Source of the DNA: Halopiger xanaduensis SH-6
Lineage (GTDB): Archaea; Halobacteriota; Halobacteria; Halobacteriales; Natrialbaceae
NCBI RefSeq assembly: GCF_000217715.1
Contig: NC_015666.1
Span: 2,430,270 to 2,494,269, forward strand
DNA length: 64,000 nt
Reading direction: 5' to 3'
How positions within the stretch are numbered: position 1 is the first letter of the stretch; each line of letters begins with the position of its first letter. A program made the translations under genes and the position numbers. The notes below the pieces were generated by a model. That model did no database searches. It was not told where the DNA came from and saw nothing but the letters and a program-made list of their open reading frames with translations. Positions 1-7,890 of this stretch are shown here, in pieces.

Positions 1-192
1 GACCGCCCCCACGGCTTCGCCCTCCTCGTCGTGGCGCATCTCGTCTCGAGTGTCGGTTGCGTGAGGTCCGTCTTCGGACACCGAGAGGATGTGCAGATTG
101 GCCTCCAACTGTCGCGTGAGTTCGATCGCGTGCTCGGTCGCCTGGCGCGCACCCTCGCTGCCGTCGGTCGCGAGCATGATATCCTGATACAT
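1..192 (-). CDS. Universal stress protein (UspA family), N-terminal part
   Basis: Partial gene running off the left edge; only the first 64 codons are visible. The translation begins MYQDIMLATDGSEGARQA, the usual first beta strand of the UspA fold with the conserved Asp of the nucleotide-binding pocket, and then continues into helix 1 and strand 2 (LHILSV). UspA proteins are small cytoplasmic ATP-binding or dimerising stress proteins; haloarchaea carry many paralogues. The start is the ATG at 190-192. The C-terminal G-2x-G-9x-G(S/T) loop lies outside the window, so ATP binding cannot be judged. The family call is secure, the specific role is not. Confidence 0.85.
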   Translation of the reverse strand, partial: MYQDIMLATDGSEGARQATEHAIELTRQLEANLHILSVSEDGPHATDTRDEMRHDEEGEAVGAV

Positions 193-283
193 CGTTGTCC
201 GTAATTCGACGGACGGAGGGATACCTTTCGGACCTGCGGGTGCCGGGGAGACGCCGCGGTTCCGGGCAGTACGCGGATAGCGT

Positions 284-442
284 TCAGAAGGTGACCGCCC
301 ACTCGAGGCCGCAGTTTCCACACCCGAAGCGCCGCTCGAGGCCGGCGTCCGTGAGCCGTCGATCGACCGTTTTCCCGGCCGCTTCCGGACGATCGGGACA
401 GCGCGCGCTACTCACGACACCCCGTTCAGAGACGGCTGACAT
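284..442 (-). CDS. Small zinc-ribbon-like protein (52 aa)
   Basis: Short reading frame starting at the ATG at 440-442 (a GTG ten codons inside is an alternative) and ending in TGA. It encodes a 52-residue protein with one Cys near residue 15 (CPDRP) and a C-terminal CGNCGLEW motif, resembling half a zinc ribbon. Haloarchaeal genomes carry many such tiny Cys-containing proteins, mostly of unknown role. G/C-rich third positions support coding. It lies between uspA and the redox cluster, all on the minus strand. The function is unknown, and with only three Cys visible, metal binding might need dimerisation. Confidence 0.5.
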   Translation of the reverse strand: MSAVSERGVVSSARCPDRPEAAGKTVDRRLTDAGLERRFGCGNCGLEWAVTF

Positions 443-491
443 AAACTCTCGCGCAACACACGTTGGTAGTGGCGCGTTCGTTGCGGCCGGA

Positions 492-1166
492 TCAGAGCAC
501 GTCGAGGATGACCACCGCGAGGTAGAGTTGCCCGAGGCCGGCGACGATCATGATCGCGCCCGCGAGGCGTTTGAGGCGCTTCCCGTGGGTGACGAACCGG
601 CCGGCACCCGCGAGCAGCCCCATCCCGGTGGCGACGGTCAGCGAGACCATCAGGACGACGATGCTGCCGACGTACGTCCCGATGACCGCCGCGGCCGACG
701 CCGCCGGCAGCGACAGCGCCTGCGCGACGACCCCGACGAACAGCGGCGCGACGCAGCCCGCCGCGGCCAGCGCGTAGCCCGCGCCGAAGACGCCGAATCC
801 GAGCACGCTCGAGCGCCGCTGCGGCAGCGGCACCGACAGCGACGGGGCGCGGTCGAAGACGACCAGCAGGCCGAACCCGACCAGCAGCGCGCCGATCAGC
901 GGCTCGAAGTAGACGATGTTCGACAGCGTCGCGTGGCCGATCCAGAACGCGGAGCCGAAGAGCACGGCGAACGTTCCGAGCGTGCCGAGCCCGGCGACGA
1001 CGCCGCGGCCGAGCGCGCCGCCCAGCGAGGCCCGCTCGCCCTCGGTCTGGTTCACGTAGAAGCCGACGTAGCCGGGCAGGAGCGGGTACGCACACGGGGA
1101 GAAGAACGTCGAAATGCCGGCGATCAGCGCGAACGTCAGCGACTCGAGGGCCGGCGCATCGACCAT
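492..1166 (-). CDS. Cytochrome c biogenesis / thiol-disulfide transmembrane protein (CcdA/DsbD family)
   Basis: A 224-residue polytopic membrane protein of about six helices. Two Cys lie inside membrane segments: C25 in SPCAYPLLPGY and C138 in AAAGCVAPLF. This is the CcdA/DsbD-core arrangement that passes reducing equivalents across the membrane. CcdA proteins reduce extracytoplasmic thioredoxin-like proteins used in haem attachment or copper-site assembly. The start is the ATG at 1164-1166; upstream in-frame codons lie inside the neighbouring gene and give a basic, non-halophilic peptide. It follows the TlpA-like gene with one base between, so the two are probably one transcript, and the TlpA-like protein is its probable redox partner. 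Confidence 0.88.
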   Translation of the reverse strand: MVDAPALESLTFALIAGISTFFSPCAYPLLPGYVGFYVNQTEGERASLGGALGRGVVAGLGTLGTFAVLFGSAFWIGHATLSNIVYFEPLIGALLVGFGLLVVFDRAPSLSVPLPQRRSSVLGFGVFGAGYALAAAGCVAPLFVGVVAQALSLPAASAAAVIGTYVGSIVVLMVSLTVATGMGLLAGAGRFVTHGKRLKRLAGAIMIVAGLGQLYLAVVILDVL

Positions 1167-1167
1167 G

Positions 1168-1740
1168 TTAGCCGTCCGCGCCCTCCGCGCTGGCGTCGAT
1201 CGCGGTCTCGATCCTGTCGACGAGTTCGTCGGTCGACTTGACGCCGTCGTCGGCCCACAGCACCTGTCCGGACGCATCGATCGTGACCGCGGTCGGGTAG
1301 CCCGACTCGAGGTAGCGCGCGCTCACCTCCGCGGCGGGGTCGACCGCGATGGGCCAACTGCCGTCGTGTTCGTCCCACCAGGCGGCGAGTTCGTCGTGAC
1401 TGATGCCCTCGTTCGTTACCGAGACGAACTGAACGTCGGCGTCGGCGACCTGCTCGTGGGCCTCGGCGAGCGCCGGCATCTGTTTCTCGCAGGGCGAGCA
1501 CCACGTGGCGAACAGGTCGATAAAGGTCGGCCGGCCCGGTTCGGGAACGAGCGTCTCGCCGGCCTCGCTGCCCGGCGCGTCGACCGTCTCGAGCTCGAGC
1601 GGATCGCGCGGCTCATCCTCGTCGCTCTCGGCCTCGCCGGTGAGTTCGTCGACCGATGGCAGGCCGTAGACGGCGACGGCTCCGGCGCCCGCGAGCACGC
1701 CCGCGCTTCCGAGTCCGGTGAGGACGTCGCGTCTGCGCAC
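1168..1740 (-). CDS. TlpA/ResA-like membrane-anchored thioredoxin
   Basis: A 190-residue protein with an N-terminal RRRDVL signal/anchor, an acidic linker (residues 34-50) and a thioredoxin-fold domain. The active site is W80-C-S-P-C84 in ATWCSPCEKQMPAL, the WCxxC pattern of TlpA/ResA proteins rather than cytoplasmic thioredoxins. A cis-Pro region (SGYPTAVTI) follows. It lacks a lipobox Cys, so it is probably held by an uncleaved or Tat-type helix facing outward. TlpA-like proteins reduce disulfides in apocytochromes or in SCO/CuA sites. Position between SCO1-like and CcdA-like genes suggests a redox chain CcdA to TlpA to SCO1 or cytochrome oxidase; the chain order is inference. Confidence 0.9.
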   Translation of the reverse strand: MRRRDVLTGLGSAGVLAGAGAVAVYGLPSVDELTGEAESDEDEPRDPLELETVDAPGSEAGETLVPEPGRPTFIDLFATWCSPCEKQMPALAEAHEQVADADVQFVSVTNEGISHDELAAWWDEHDGSWPIAVDPAAEVSARYLESGYPTAVTIDASGQVLWADDGVKSTDELVDRIETAIDASAEGADG

Positions 1741-1746
1741 GATCGA

Positions 1747-2583
1747 TCACCCCTGCGCGACGGTTCGCGCGTCGTCGACGATTTCCTCGATGGGGGCGAA
1801 GTCCGTGTTCAGCGCCTGCGGGTACGACCGCTCGACGATCCCCTGCTTGTTGGCCAGCAGGATCAGGTTGATGTGCTGGAACGTGTACTCGCCGTGGTCG
1901 TGGCCGTCGTGGCCGCTTTCGTTGCCCGCGTGGCCGTCGGTCTCGTTGCCTGCGTGGCCGTCACTCTCGTTCCCCGTGTGCCCGTCCTCACTCTCGTTAC
2001 CGCTACCGCCGTGTCCGCCGCCGGCGCCCGGTTCCCCGTCGTCGATCCGCTGCAGTCCGAGTCCGAACGTGTCGGCCGCGTCCCGGGCCGCCTCGTTCGT
2101 CTCGGGGCGGAGGAAGTGCCAGTTGTCGGCCTCGTGATCGACGCCCTGCTGGCCGGCGTACTCCTCGAGGACGTCCGGCGTGTCGCGCTCGGGATCGAAG
2201 GTCATCGCGAGCAGCGCGATATCGTCGGCGTACCCCTGCTCCGCGGCGTCCTCCTGAATGCGGCGGAGCCGCGTCATGAGCGCCGGACAGGCGCCGTCCG
2301 GACACGAGGTGAAGAAGTAGGTCATGACGATCGCCCGCTCGCCGGCGAACTGGTCGCGGGTGATCGTTTCGCCCGCGAGCGGATCCGGCAGCGAAAAGTC
2401 GGGGAACTCCTCGCCGTGGACCGGATACGTTGCGACGTCGGGATCGCCGCGCGACTGCTCCGGCGGGCCGAGGACCGTCTCGTCGTCGCCGCGTCCGACG
2501 ACGCCCATCGCGTCGTCGAGACACCCCGCGAGTCCGGCGACTCCCGTCGCCCCGAGCGCCTGCAGATACGTCCGTCGTTCCAT
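1747..2583 (-). CDS. SCO1/SenC/PrrC-family copper chaperone lipoprotein
   Basis: A 278-residue lipoprotein: RRTYLQALGATGVAGLAGC gives a Tat-type signal with a lipobox Cys at 21, which supports the ATG at 2581-2583 over an upstream codon. The SCO domain follows: strand IVMTYFFTSCPDGACP with C94 and C99, and H237 in TFQHINL near the C-terminus, matching the two Cys and one His that bind copper in SCO1. The Cys pair is spaced by four residues instead of the usual three. Residues about 186-232 are an inserted His/Gly/Asn-rich loop with tandem GNESDGHA-like units. SCO proteins load CuA of haem-copper oxidases or act as thiol reductases. First gene of the SCO1-TlpA-CcdA run (6 bases to the next gene). 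Confidence 0.9.
   Translation of the reverse strand: MERRTYLQALGATGVAGLAGCLDDAMGVVGRGDDETVLGPPEQSRGDPDVATYPVHGEEFPDFSLPDPLAGETITRDQFAGERAIVMTYFFTSCPDGACPALMTRLRRIQEDAAEQGYADDIALLAMTFDPERDTPDVLEEYAGQQGVDHEADNWHFLRPETNEAARDAADTFGLGLQRIDDGEPGAGGGHGGSGNESEDGHTGNESDGHAGNETDGHAGNESGHDGHDHGEYTFQHINLILLANKQGIVERSYPQALNTDFAPIEEIVDDARTVAQG
1888..2016 (-). repeat. Tandem 24-bp coding repeats (GNES/T-DGHA units) in SCO1-like gene
   Basis: Within the SCO1-like gene an approximately 24-base unit coding for GNESDGHA repeats two to three times with small changes, flanked by related His/Gly/Asn blocks. It adds about ten His residues and several N-x-S/T sequons between the last core helix and the copper-ligand His. 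It is probably a slippage-expanded surface loop; metal buffering is a possible role. Confidence 0.7.
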
Positions 2584-2888
2584 ATCTGTTTCGTAGGATG
2601 GCGAGGTCAAAGGTTCGTTGGTACGCCTCCCGAAGCGAGCCGCGTATCGGCCGTTCAGTCTCGATCTCGCGACCGCCGTCCCGTCGCGGCCTCACCCGCG
2701 GTCGTCGCGTCGGAAAGCACACCCTTCGCTCGAGGACGCCGCCGGCTGCGGGTATTCAAACCCTAGCCACCGTTTCACCCGTTCGACGACGTAAACGACG
2801 GTATACCGATTCGAACGGTCCGAAACGGCGCACATTCGTCGGAGTACGGCTGGTATAACTAATCGGGGAGTCAGCATACTCCCGATGT
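2584..2888. other. Intergenic region between divergent SCO1-like and small zinc-ribbon genes
   Basis: About 305 bases with no convincing gene. It must hold promoters in both directions. On the plus strand TATAAC at 2854-2859 lies 35 bases before the ATG at 2889, and a short dyad GGGAGT-6-ACTCCC (2866-2883) sits between them, possibly an operator or 5' hairpin. Nothing else is recognised. Confidence 0.5.
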
Positions 2889-3062
2889 ATGTCGCAAGCG
2901 AACCGCTCGGCCGTGCAGGTCGGCTGTCCCGAATGTGATTCGACGATCGCCGCATCGCTGCCCGCCGGTCCCGGCATCAGCGATACCGGGTCGAACCGGC
3001 TTCAGGGACGGGAGACCTGCTGTCAGAACTGCGGCCACGAACTCGAGCTGTACTACTACTGA
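2889..3062 (+). CDS. Small zinc-ribbon protein (57 aa)
   Basis: ATG at 2889-2891 (the ATG four bases earlier is in another frame and soon stops) to TGA at 3060-3062. The product has two CxxC knuckles, CPEC near residue 13 and CQNC near residue 45, and ends in ELELYYY, a complete four-Cys zinc-ribbon arrangement. It has its own TATA-like box (TATAAC, 2854-2859). Proteins of this size with two CxxC pairs are common in haloarchaea and mostly uncharacterised; nucleic-acid or protein binding is the usual guess. Confidence 0.7.
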   Translation: MSQANRSAVQVGCPECDSTIAASLPAGPGISDTGSNRLQGRETCCQNCGHELELYYY

Positions 3063-3167
3063 GCGGCCGGTTCGGCCGCTTCGAGTCTTCTTCTCTCGGC
3101 GCCTCTCTTCGTCCGGACGCGAGGCTGGAGCGGCGTTACAGAATCGCGACGCGGCGAGTCCCGCGAG

Positions 3168-4385
3168 TCAGCGAACGCCCGCGCCGGTTTCCCAGCCCCG
3201 CGGCGAGTCGTTGAGCCGCGCCGCGCCGTTCTCGGTGACGGCTACGAGATCCTCGATCCGGACGCCGAACCGGCCCTCGAGGTAGATCCCCGGCTCGACG
3301 GAGAAGACCATCCCCGGCTCGAGCTCGCGGTCGTTCCCGTCGACGATGTAAGGGGCCTCGTGGACCTCGAGGCCGACGCCGTGGCCGGTCCGGTGGACGA
3401 AAGCGTCGCCGTAGCCCGCGTCTTCGATGACCTCGCGGGCGGCCCGATCGACGGCTTCCGCGGGGACGCCGGGCTCGACGGCCTCGACCGCAGCCTGCTG
3501 GGCCTCGGCGACGACCTCGTGGACGCGCTCGTACTCGGTGGGCGGCTCGCCGACGACGATGGTCCGGGTCTGGTCGCCGGGGTAGCGGGCCGTTCCGCCG
3601 CCGTCGCCTTCGAGATCGGCGGCGACGAACGCGCCGAAGTCCAGCACGATCGGATCGCCGCGTTCGATCTCGCGCGCCCCGCTGTGGTGGTGGGGTCGCG
3701 CGCCGTTCGGTCCCGACGCGACGATCGTCTCGAAAGCTGGTCCGCCGCCGCCGTACTCGGCGAGCAGACGCTCGATCTCGGCGGCCAGTTCGGCCTCCGT
3801 CGTGCCGACCAGATCGTCGCCCCGCTCGCGGATCTCGAGGGAGACGCGGTCGGCGAGTTCGGCGGCCCGACGGAGCGTCTCGAGTTCGAGGTCGTCCTTC
3901 CGGATCCGGAGGTCCTCGAGGACGGCACTCGCGAGGCCGAACTCGGCGTCGGGCAGGAGCGTCCGCAGGTCCTGCGTGAACGTCGCCCACATGCGATCGT
4001 CGACGAGGACGGTCGGCCCGCGTTTCGCACTCGAGTCGTTGTCTTCACTCGCGTGTGCGCGTGCACCGTCGACGTCGACGTATCCCTCCAGCGTCCGCGC
4101 GACCGTCTCGAGCGGGTCCTCGTCGTCGACCCACAGGCGCACCTCGAGGGTCGACGGCGGGAGCGCAGCCAGTTGGAACTCGTACATCGCGGGTGCGACG
4201 AGCGTCGGGTCGGCGTCCGTCCCAGCGCGGGGCACGAACAGCAGCAGGTGCCGTTCGGACGGCGATTCTTCGAAGCCCGTGAGGTAGGTCAGGTTCGGAC
4301 TCGGGAAACAGACCGCGAGGTCGGCGTCCGCCTCCTCGAGACGGCGCCGGCAGGCGGCGAGTCGCTGGTCGAACGGAGCGTTCAT
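3168..4385 (-). CDS. Xaa-Pro peptidase, M24 family
   Basis: A 405-residue cytoplasmic metallopeptidase that should release N-terminal residues preceding proline. Residues 1-160 form a creatinase-like N-terminal domain; residues 165-390 are the pita-bread catalytic domain. Expected dinuclear metal ligands are visible: D249 (VLDFGA), D271 (GDQTRT), H335 (TGHGVGLE), E364 (SVEPGIY) and E378 (RIEDLV), plus the substrate-binding HHHSG segment near 232-236. Length fits PepQ/aminopeptidase P-like archaeal members. It starts at the ATG at 4383-4385. The gene stands alone between a zinc-ribbon gene and the divergent otsA. Prolidase versus aminopeptidase P specificity cannot be decided from sequence alone. 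Confidence 0.92.
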   Translation of the reverse strand: MNAPFDQRLAACRRRLEEADADLAVCFPSPNLTYLTGFEESPSERHLLLFVPRAGTDADPTLVAPAMYEFQLAALPPSTLEVRLWVDDEDPLETVARTLEGYVDVDGARAHASEDNDSSAKRGPTVLVDDRMWATFTQDLRTLLPDAEFGLASAVLEDLRIRKDDLELETLRRAAELADRVSLEIRERGDDLVGTTEAELAAEIERLLAEYGGGGPAFETIVASGPNGARPHHHSGAREIERGDPIVLDFGAFVAADLEGDGGGTARYPGDQTRTIVVGEPPTEYERVHEVVAEAQQAAVEAVEPGVPAEAVDRAAREVIEDAGYGDAFVHRTGHGVGLEVHEAPYIVDGNDRELEPGMVFSVEPGIYLEGRFGVRIEDLVAVTENGAARLNDSPRGWETGAGVR

Positions 4386-4677
4386 GGCCGGACCATCGTT
4401 CGACTGCCGGAAGTACGTTTAGGGACCGAACCGCGGCCGGAACCGACGGACGGAATCGCGTGCGCGGAGGGAGTGCTCACGGCGCGCCGCTGGCGGCCGT
4501 CGGCCGACACAGTCGTGAGGGTCGTGAACCGTCGATTACCGCGATCAGAAACGGATACGTAGTGCCTATAGCAGCCGTTATAGTCTGCGAGCCGAACGGA
4601 CGGGTTCGGAGACGTATCGCGACGGGTCATTAAACCCCCATGCGTTCGCAGGCCGCGAATCAACCCGTCGGCGGACT

Positions 4678-6339
4678 GTGAATACGCAGCGAATGCGATT
4701 CCCTGAAGAGCGTTTGTCGTCGACGAATTCGTACCGGGGTCAGGTCGGCGCCGGCGGAGGCGGTCGGGCGACCGAGGAGACCCGATCGGACGGCCCCAAC
4801 TGTCCCGGTTCGCTGATCGTCGTTTCGAACCGGCAGCCGTACCGTCACGAGTACGAGCGCGACGGCGACGGCGGTGACGACGGTGACGACGAGAGCGATC
4901 GATCCGTCACCGTCGACGAACCGGCCGGCGGACTGACGGCGGGACTCGATCCCGTCGTCCGGGAGGTCGACGGCACCTGGATCGCCTGGGGGGACGGCGA
5001 CGCCGACTTCGACGTCGCGGACGAGGACCACTGCGTCGAGGTTCCGCCCGGCGAGGAAGCGTACACGCTGCGCCGGATCGACCTCTCCGAGGAGGCGGTC
5101 GAGTCGTACTACTACGGCTTCAGCAACCGCGTCCTCTGGCCGCTCTGTCACGGCTTCGGCGACCTCGTCGAGCACCGGTCGAACGACTTCGACTGGTACC
5201 GCACCGTCAACGAGCGGTTCGCCGACGCGGTCGTCGAGCACGCGGCCGAGGATTCGGTCGTCTGGCTGCAGGACTACCACTTCGCGCTCGCGCCGCGACT
5301 GATCCGCGAGGGCGTCCCCGCGTCGACGACCGTCGCCCAGTTCTGGCACATCCCGTGGCCGGCCCCCGAGACCTTCCAGCAGTGTCCCGCCGCCGGCCAC
5401 GTTCTCGAGGGACTGCTCGGGAACGATCTGCTCGGCTTTCACGTCGACTGGTACGCGAACACGTTCCTTGACTGCGTCGAGCAGTACTTCCCGTCAGCCA
5501 CCGTCGATCGCCGTGAGCGGACTGTTCGCTACGACGGACACACGACGCGCGTCGTCGCGACGCCGATGGGTGTCGACGCCGACAGGTACGATCGCGACGC
5601 CCGCTCGGTCGGGCGGGCGCAACTCGCCGAGATCCGCGAGGCGTTCGGGATTCCGGACGACACCGTCCTCGGACTCGGCGTCGATCGCCTCGACTACGCG
5701 AAGGGGATCCCCGAGCGGTTCGCCGCGCTCGAGCGGTTCTTCGAGCGGAACCCGGACTGGCGCGGCGAGTTCACCTTCGTCCAGAAGTCCACGCCGTCGC
5801 GGACGGACATTCCGACCTACCAGCAGTACGGCGACCACGTCCGCAGCGAAGCCGAGCGGATCAACCGCCGGTTCGGCACCGACGACTGGCAGCCGATCGT
5901 CTACACCGAGGACTACGTCGAGCACGAGGCGCTCTGTGCGCTGTACCGCTACGCGGACGTGATGGTCGTCAGCTCGCTGGCCGACGGGATGAACCTGGTC
6001 GCCCAGGAGTACGTCGCCGCGAACGTCGACGGCGACGGCACGCTGCTGCTGAGCGACCGGGCGGGCGCCCACGAGCGACTCGGCACCCACGCGCTCACGA
6101 TCGATCCGACCGACGCCGACGGGACGGCCGCCCAGCTCGAGCGGGCGCTCTCGATGCCGACGCACGAACGGCGCCAGCGCATGCAGACCCTGCGGACCCG
6201 CGTGTTCGATCACGACCTCGAGGGGTGGATGGACGCACAGTTCGACTGGATTCGCCGCGTTCACGGCGAAAAATCGACGGCTACCGATTCGAACGAGGAC
6301 GACGACCGCGACTCCCACGAATGGACGCAAACGGCATAA
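4678..6339 (+). CDS. otsA: Trehalose-6-phosphate synthase (GT20)
   Basis: Makes trehalose 6-phosphate from an NDP-glucose and glucose 6-phosphate, the first step of compatible-solute trehalose synthesis. The 553-residue protein has the GT20 hallmarks: SLIVVSNRQPY with the donor-loop region near residue 45, the HIPWPAPE acceptor segment, DRLDYAKGIPERF with the phosphate/nucleotide-contacting Arg and Lys, and the C-terminal SLADGMNLVAQEY glutamate motif. An acidic insert (GDGGDDGDDESD) follows the first motif, probably a halophilic surface loop. Reading starts at GTG 4678, but an ATG six codons in (4693-4695) is an equally plausible start. otsB follows at once and is probably co-transcribed. 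Confidence 0.95.
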   Translation: MNTQRMRFPEERLSSTNSYRGQVGAGGGGRATEETRSDGPNCPGSLIVVSNRQPYRHEYERDGDGGDDGDDESDRSVTVDEPAGGLTAGLDPVVREVDGTWIAWGDGDADFDVADEDHCVEVPPGEEAYTLRRIDLSEEAVESYYYGFSNRVLWPLCHGFGDLVEHRSNDFDWYRTVNERFADAVVEHAAEDSVVWLQDYHFALAPRLIREGVPASTTVAQFWHIPWPAPETFQQCPAAGHVLEGLLGNDLLGFHVDWYANTFLDCVEQYFPSATVDRRERTVRYDGHTTRVVATPMGVDADRYDRDARSVGRAQLAEIREAFGIPDDTVLGLGVDRLDYAKGIPERFAALERFFERNPDWRGEFTFVQKSTPSRTDIPTYQQYGDHVRSEAERINRRFGTDDWQPIVYTEDYVEHEALCALYRYADVMVVSSLADGMNLVAQEYVAANVDGDGTLLLSDRAGAHERLGTHALTIDPTDADGTAAQLERALSMPTHERRQRMQTLRTRVFDHDLEGWMDAQFDWIRRVHGEKSTATDSNEDDDRDSHEWTQTA

Positions 6340-6380
6340 TACACCGCGCCGACGCCGACGACCGACCGCGCCCCCGATCG

Positions 6381-7193
6381 ATGACGACCGACGATACCGT
6401 ACCGGACCCGCTCGAGGAACAGCTCCCGGCCGTTCGGACGGCGCTCGCGGAGGCCTCGCGGCTGCTGGCGTGTCTGGACTTCGACGGCACGCTCGCACCG
6501 ATCGTCGACGAGCCAGACGCGGCGGCGCCGACGCCGGCGAACGAAGCCGCGGTCGAGACCCTCGCGGACGAACCGGCGGTCACGACCGCGGTCATCAGCG
6601 GCCGCGCGCTGGCCGACGTCCGCGAGCGCGTCGACGGCCCGTCGATCTACGCCGGCAACCACGGCCTCGAACTCGAGCGGCGGGGCTCGGTCGCCGTCCA
6701 CCCGGTCGCCCGCAAGCGGGCGACGCGGATCGAGCGCGCGTGCGAGGCGCTCGAGACGGTCCTCGAGCCGATTCCCAACGCCCGTATCGAGGATAAACGG
6801 CTAACTGCGACGGTCCACGTTCGGTCCGTACCGCCGGCCGCCGAGCCCGTCGTCGAACGCCGGACGCGCGAGATCGTCGACCGATTCGGCGGCGACGAAC
6901 TCGAGATTTCGGGCGGAAAACAGATCCTCGAGATCGAGCCGTCGATTCCGTGGGGCAAGGGGAACGCCCTCGAGTTGATCGACGCGGAACTGCCCGACGA
7001 CACGGTGGCGCTCTACATCGGCGACGACACCACCGACGAATCCGCGTTTCGGGCCGTCGAACCCGACGGCTTCGGCGTTCTGGTCGGCGACGACGAACCG
7101 TCGGCGGCCTCCGCACGGGTCGCGTCGCCGGCGGAGGTGGCCTCGTTTCTGGAGTGGCTCGGCGAGACGGGAGTCGAACTGCTCGCGGAGTGA
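6381..7193 (+). CDS. otsB: Trehalose-6-phosphate phosphatase
   Basis: Dephosphorylates trehalose 6-phosphate to trehalose, completing the OtsAB pathway. HAD-superfamily signatures are clear: motif I CLDFDGTLAPI with nucleophile D33 and acid/base D35, motif II around AVISGRAL, and the motif III/IV acid region KGNALELID ... YIGDDTTDESAF. The 270-residue length is normal. The start chosen is the ATG at 6381; an in-frame ATG at 6321 overlaps the end of otsA and would add 20 residues before the conserved region. The two genes lie 40 bases apart or overlap, depending on start, so an operon is likely. Confidence 0.93.
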   Translation: MTTDDTVPDPLEEQLPAVRTALAEASRLLACLDFDGTLAPIVDEPDAAAPTPANEAAVETLADEPAVTTAVISGRALADVRERVDGPSIYAGNHGLELERRGSVAVHPVARKRATRIERACEALETVLEPIPNARIEDKRLTATVHVRSVPPAAEPVVERRTREIVDRFGGDELEISGGKQILEIEPSIPWGKGNALELIDAELPDDTVALYIGDDTTDESAFRAVEPDGFGVLVGDDEPSAASARVASPAEVASFLEWLGETGVELLAE

Positions 7194-7439
7194 TCGACGG
7201 GAAGCGCCACCGGGGACGCGAAAACGACAGGGGCAGGCCGGACACGATCAGGGCGAGTGGGGGACGTTCATCGCCGTCGCGTCGGGGGTCCGGGAGAACC
7301 GCCGTGATCGTGCCCACGCAAACGATCAGTACCCCGATCAATAATTCTTCCGATGGTAATAACCAATAGACCCGGGCGAGGGAGCCGAAAGTATTAGTTA
7401 CCACTGGAAATATAGTAGGAACTACGAGAGTGAACTAGA

Positions 7440-7796
7440 GTGAAGCTACGTCAACCAACTGACTTCCTGATCCTCGAGGCCCTCGAGGACAAGGGACGAA
7501 ACGTCGCGACGAACCTCGCGGAGCACACGGGGAAGAGTCGGAAGAACATCAACACCAGGCTGCCGGTGCTCGAGGACTACGGGCTCGTCGAGAAGATCGG
7601 CCCGGCCGAGCGATCCGGCCTCTACGAGATCACCTCGATGGGGAAGGCGGCGCTGGTCTACCGCGACCAGTACGACGAGGTCGACGACTTCGAGTCCCTC
7701 ATCGAGGGACCGAGCGCCGGCGACGTCGAGGTCGAGGGCGACGCCAACGCGCAGGCGGAGTTCGCGCGCGGCGAGTCCGAAGACGACGACGAGTAA
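7440..7796 (+). CDS. PhiH-like winged-helix transcriptional regulator
   Basis: A 118-residue protein starting at GTG. Residues 1-75 form a winged helix: QPTDFLILEALEDKGRNVATNLAEHTGKSRKNINTR is a helix-turn-helix with conserved asparagine/arginine in the recognition helix, followed by a wing (YGLVEKIGPAERSGLYEIT). It resembles haloarchaeal regulators related to the PhiH repressor. The C-terminal 35 residues are acidic and probably disordered. It has its own AT-rich upstream region (7355-7410, including TAATAACCAATAG and AGTATTAGTTACC). It lies 246 bases downstream of otsB; control of the trehalose genes is possible but unsupported. Confidence 0.8.
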   Translation: MKLRQPTDFLILEALEDKGRNVATNLAEHTGKSRKNINTRLPVLEDYGLVEKIGPAERSGLYEITSMGKAALVYRDQYDEVDDFESLIEGPSAGDVEVEGDANAQAEFARGESEDDDE

Positions 7797-7890
7797 CCTA
7801 ACGGACCGACGCGGTTTCGTTTTCTGCGTTTGCCGTCGCTGTAATTGCAGTAGTCGAGAGCGACGCAGTACTGGAGGGTTCGCGGAGCAA

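Noticed and set aside
1114-2766. A 550-codon plus-strand frame across the redox cluster
   Set aside because: Antisense to SCO1, TlpA and CcdA genes, whose active-site motifs are clear. Composition is Val/Arg/Gly-rich, typical of a shadow.
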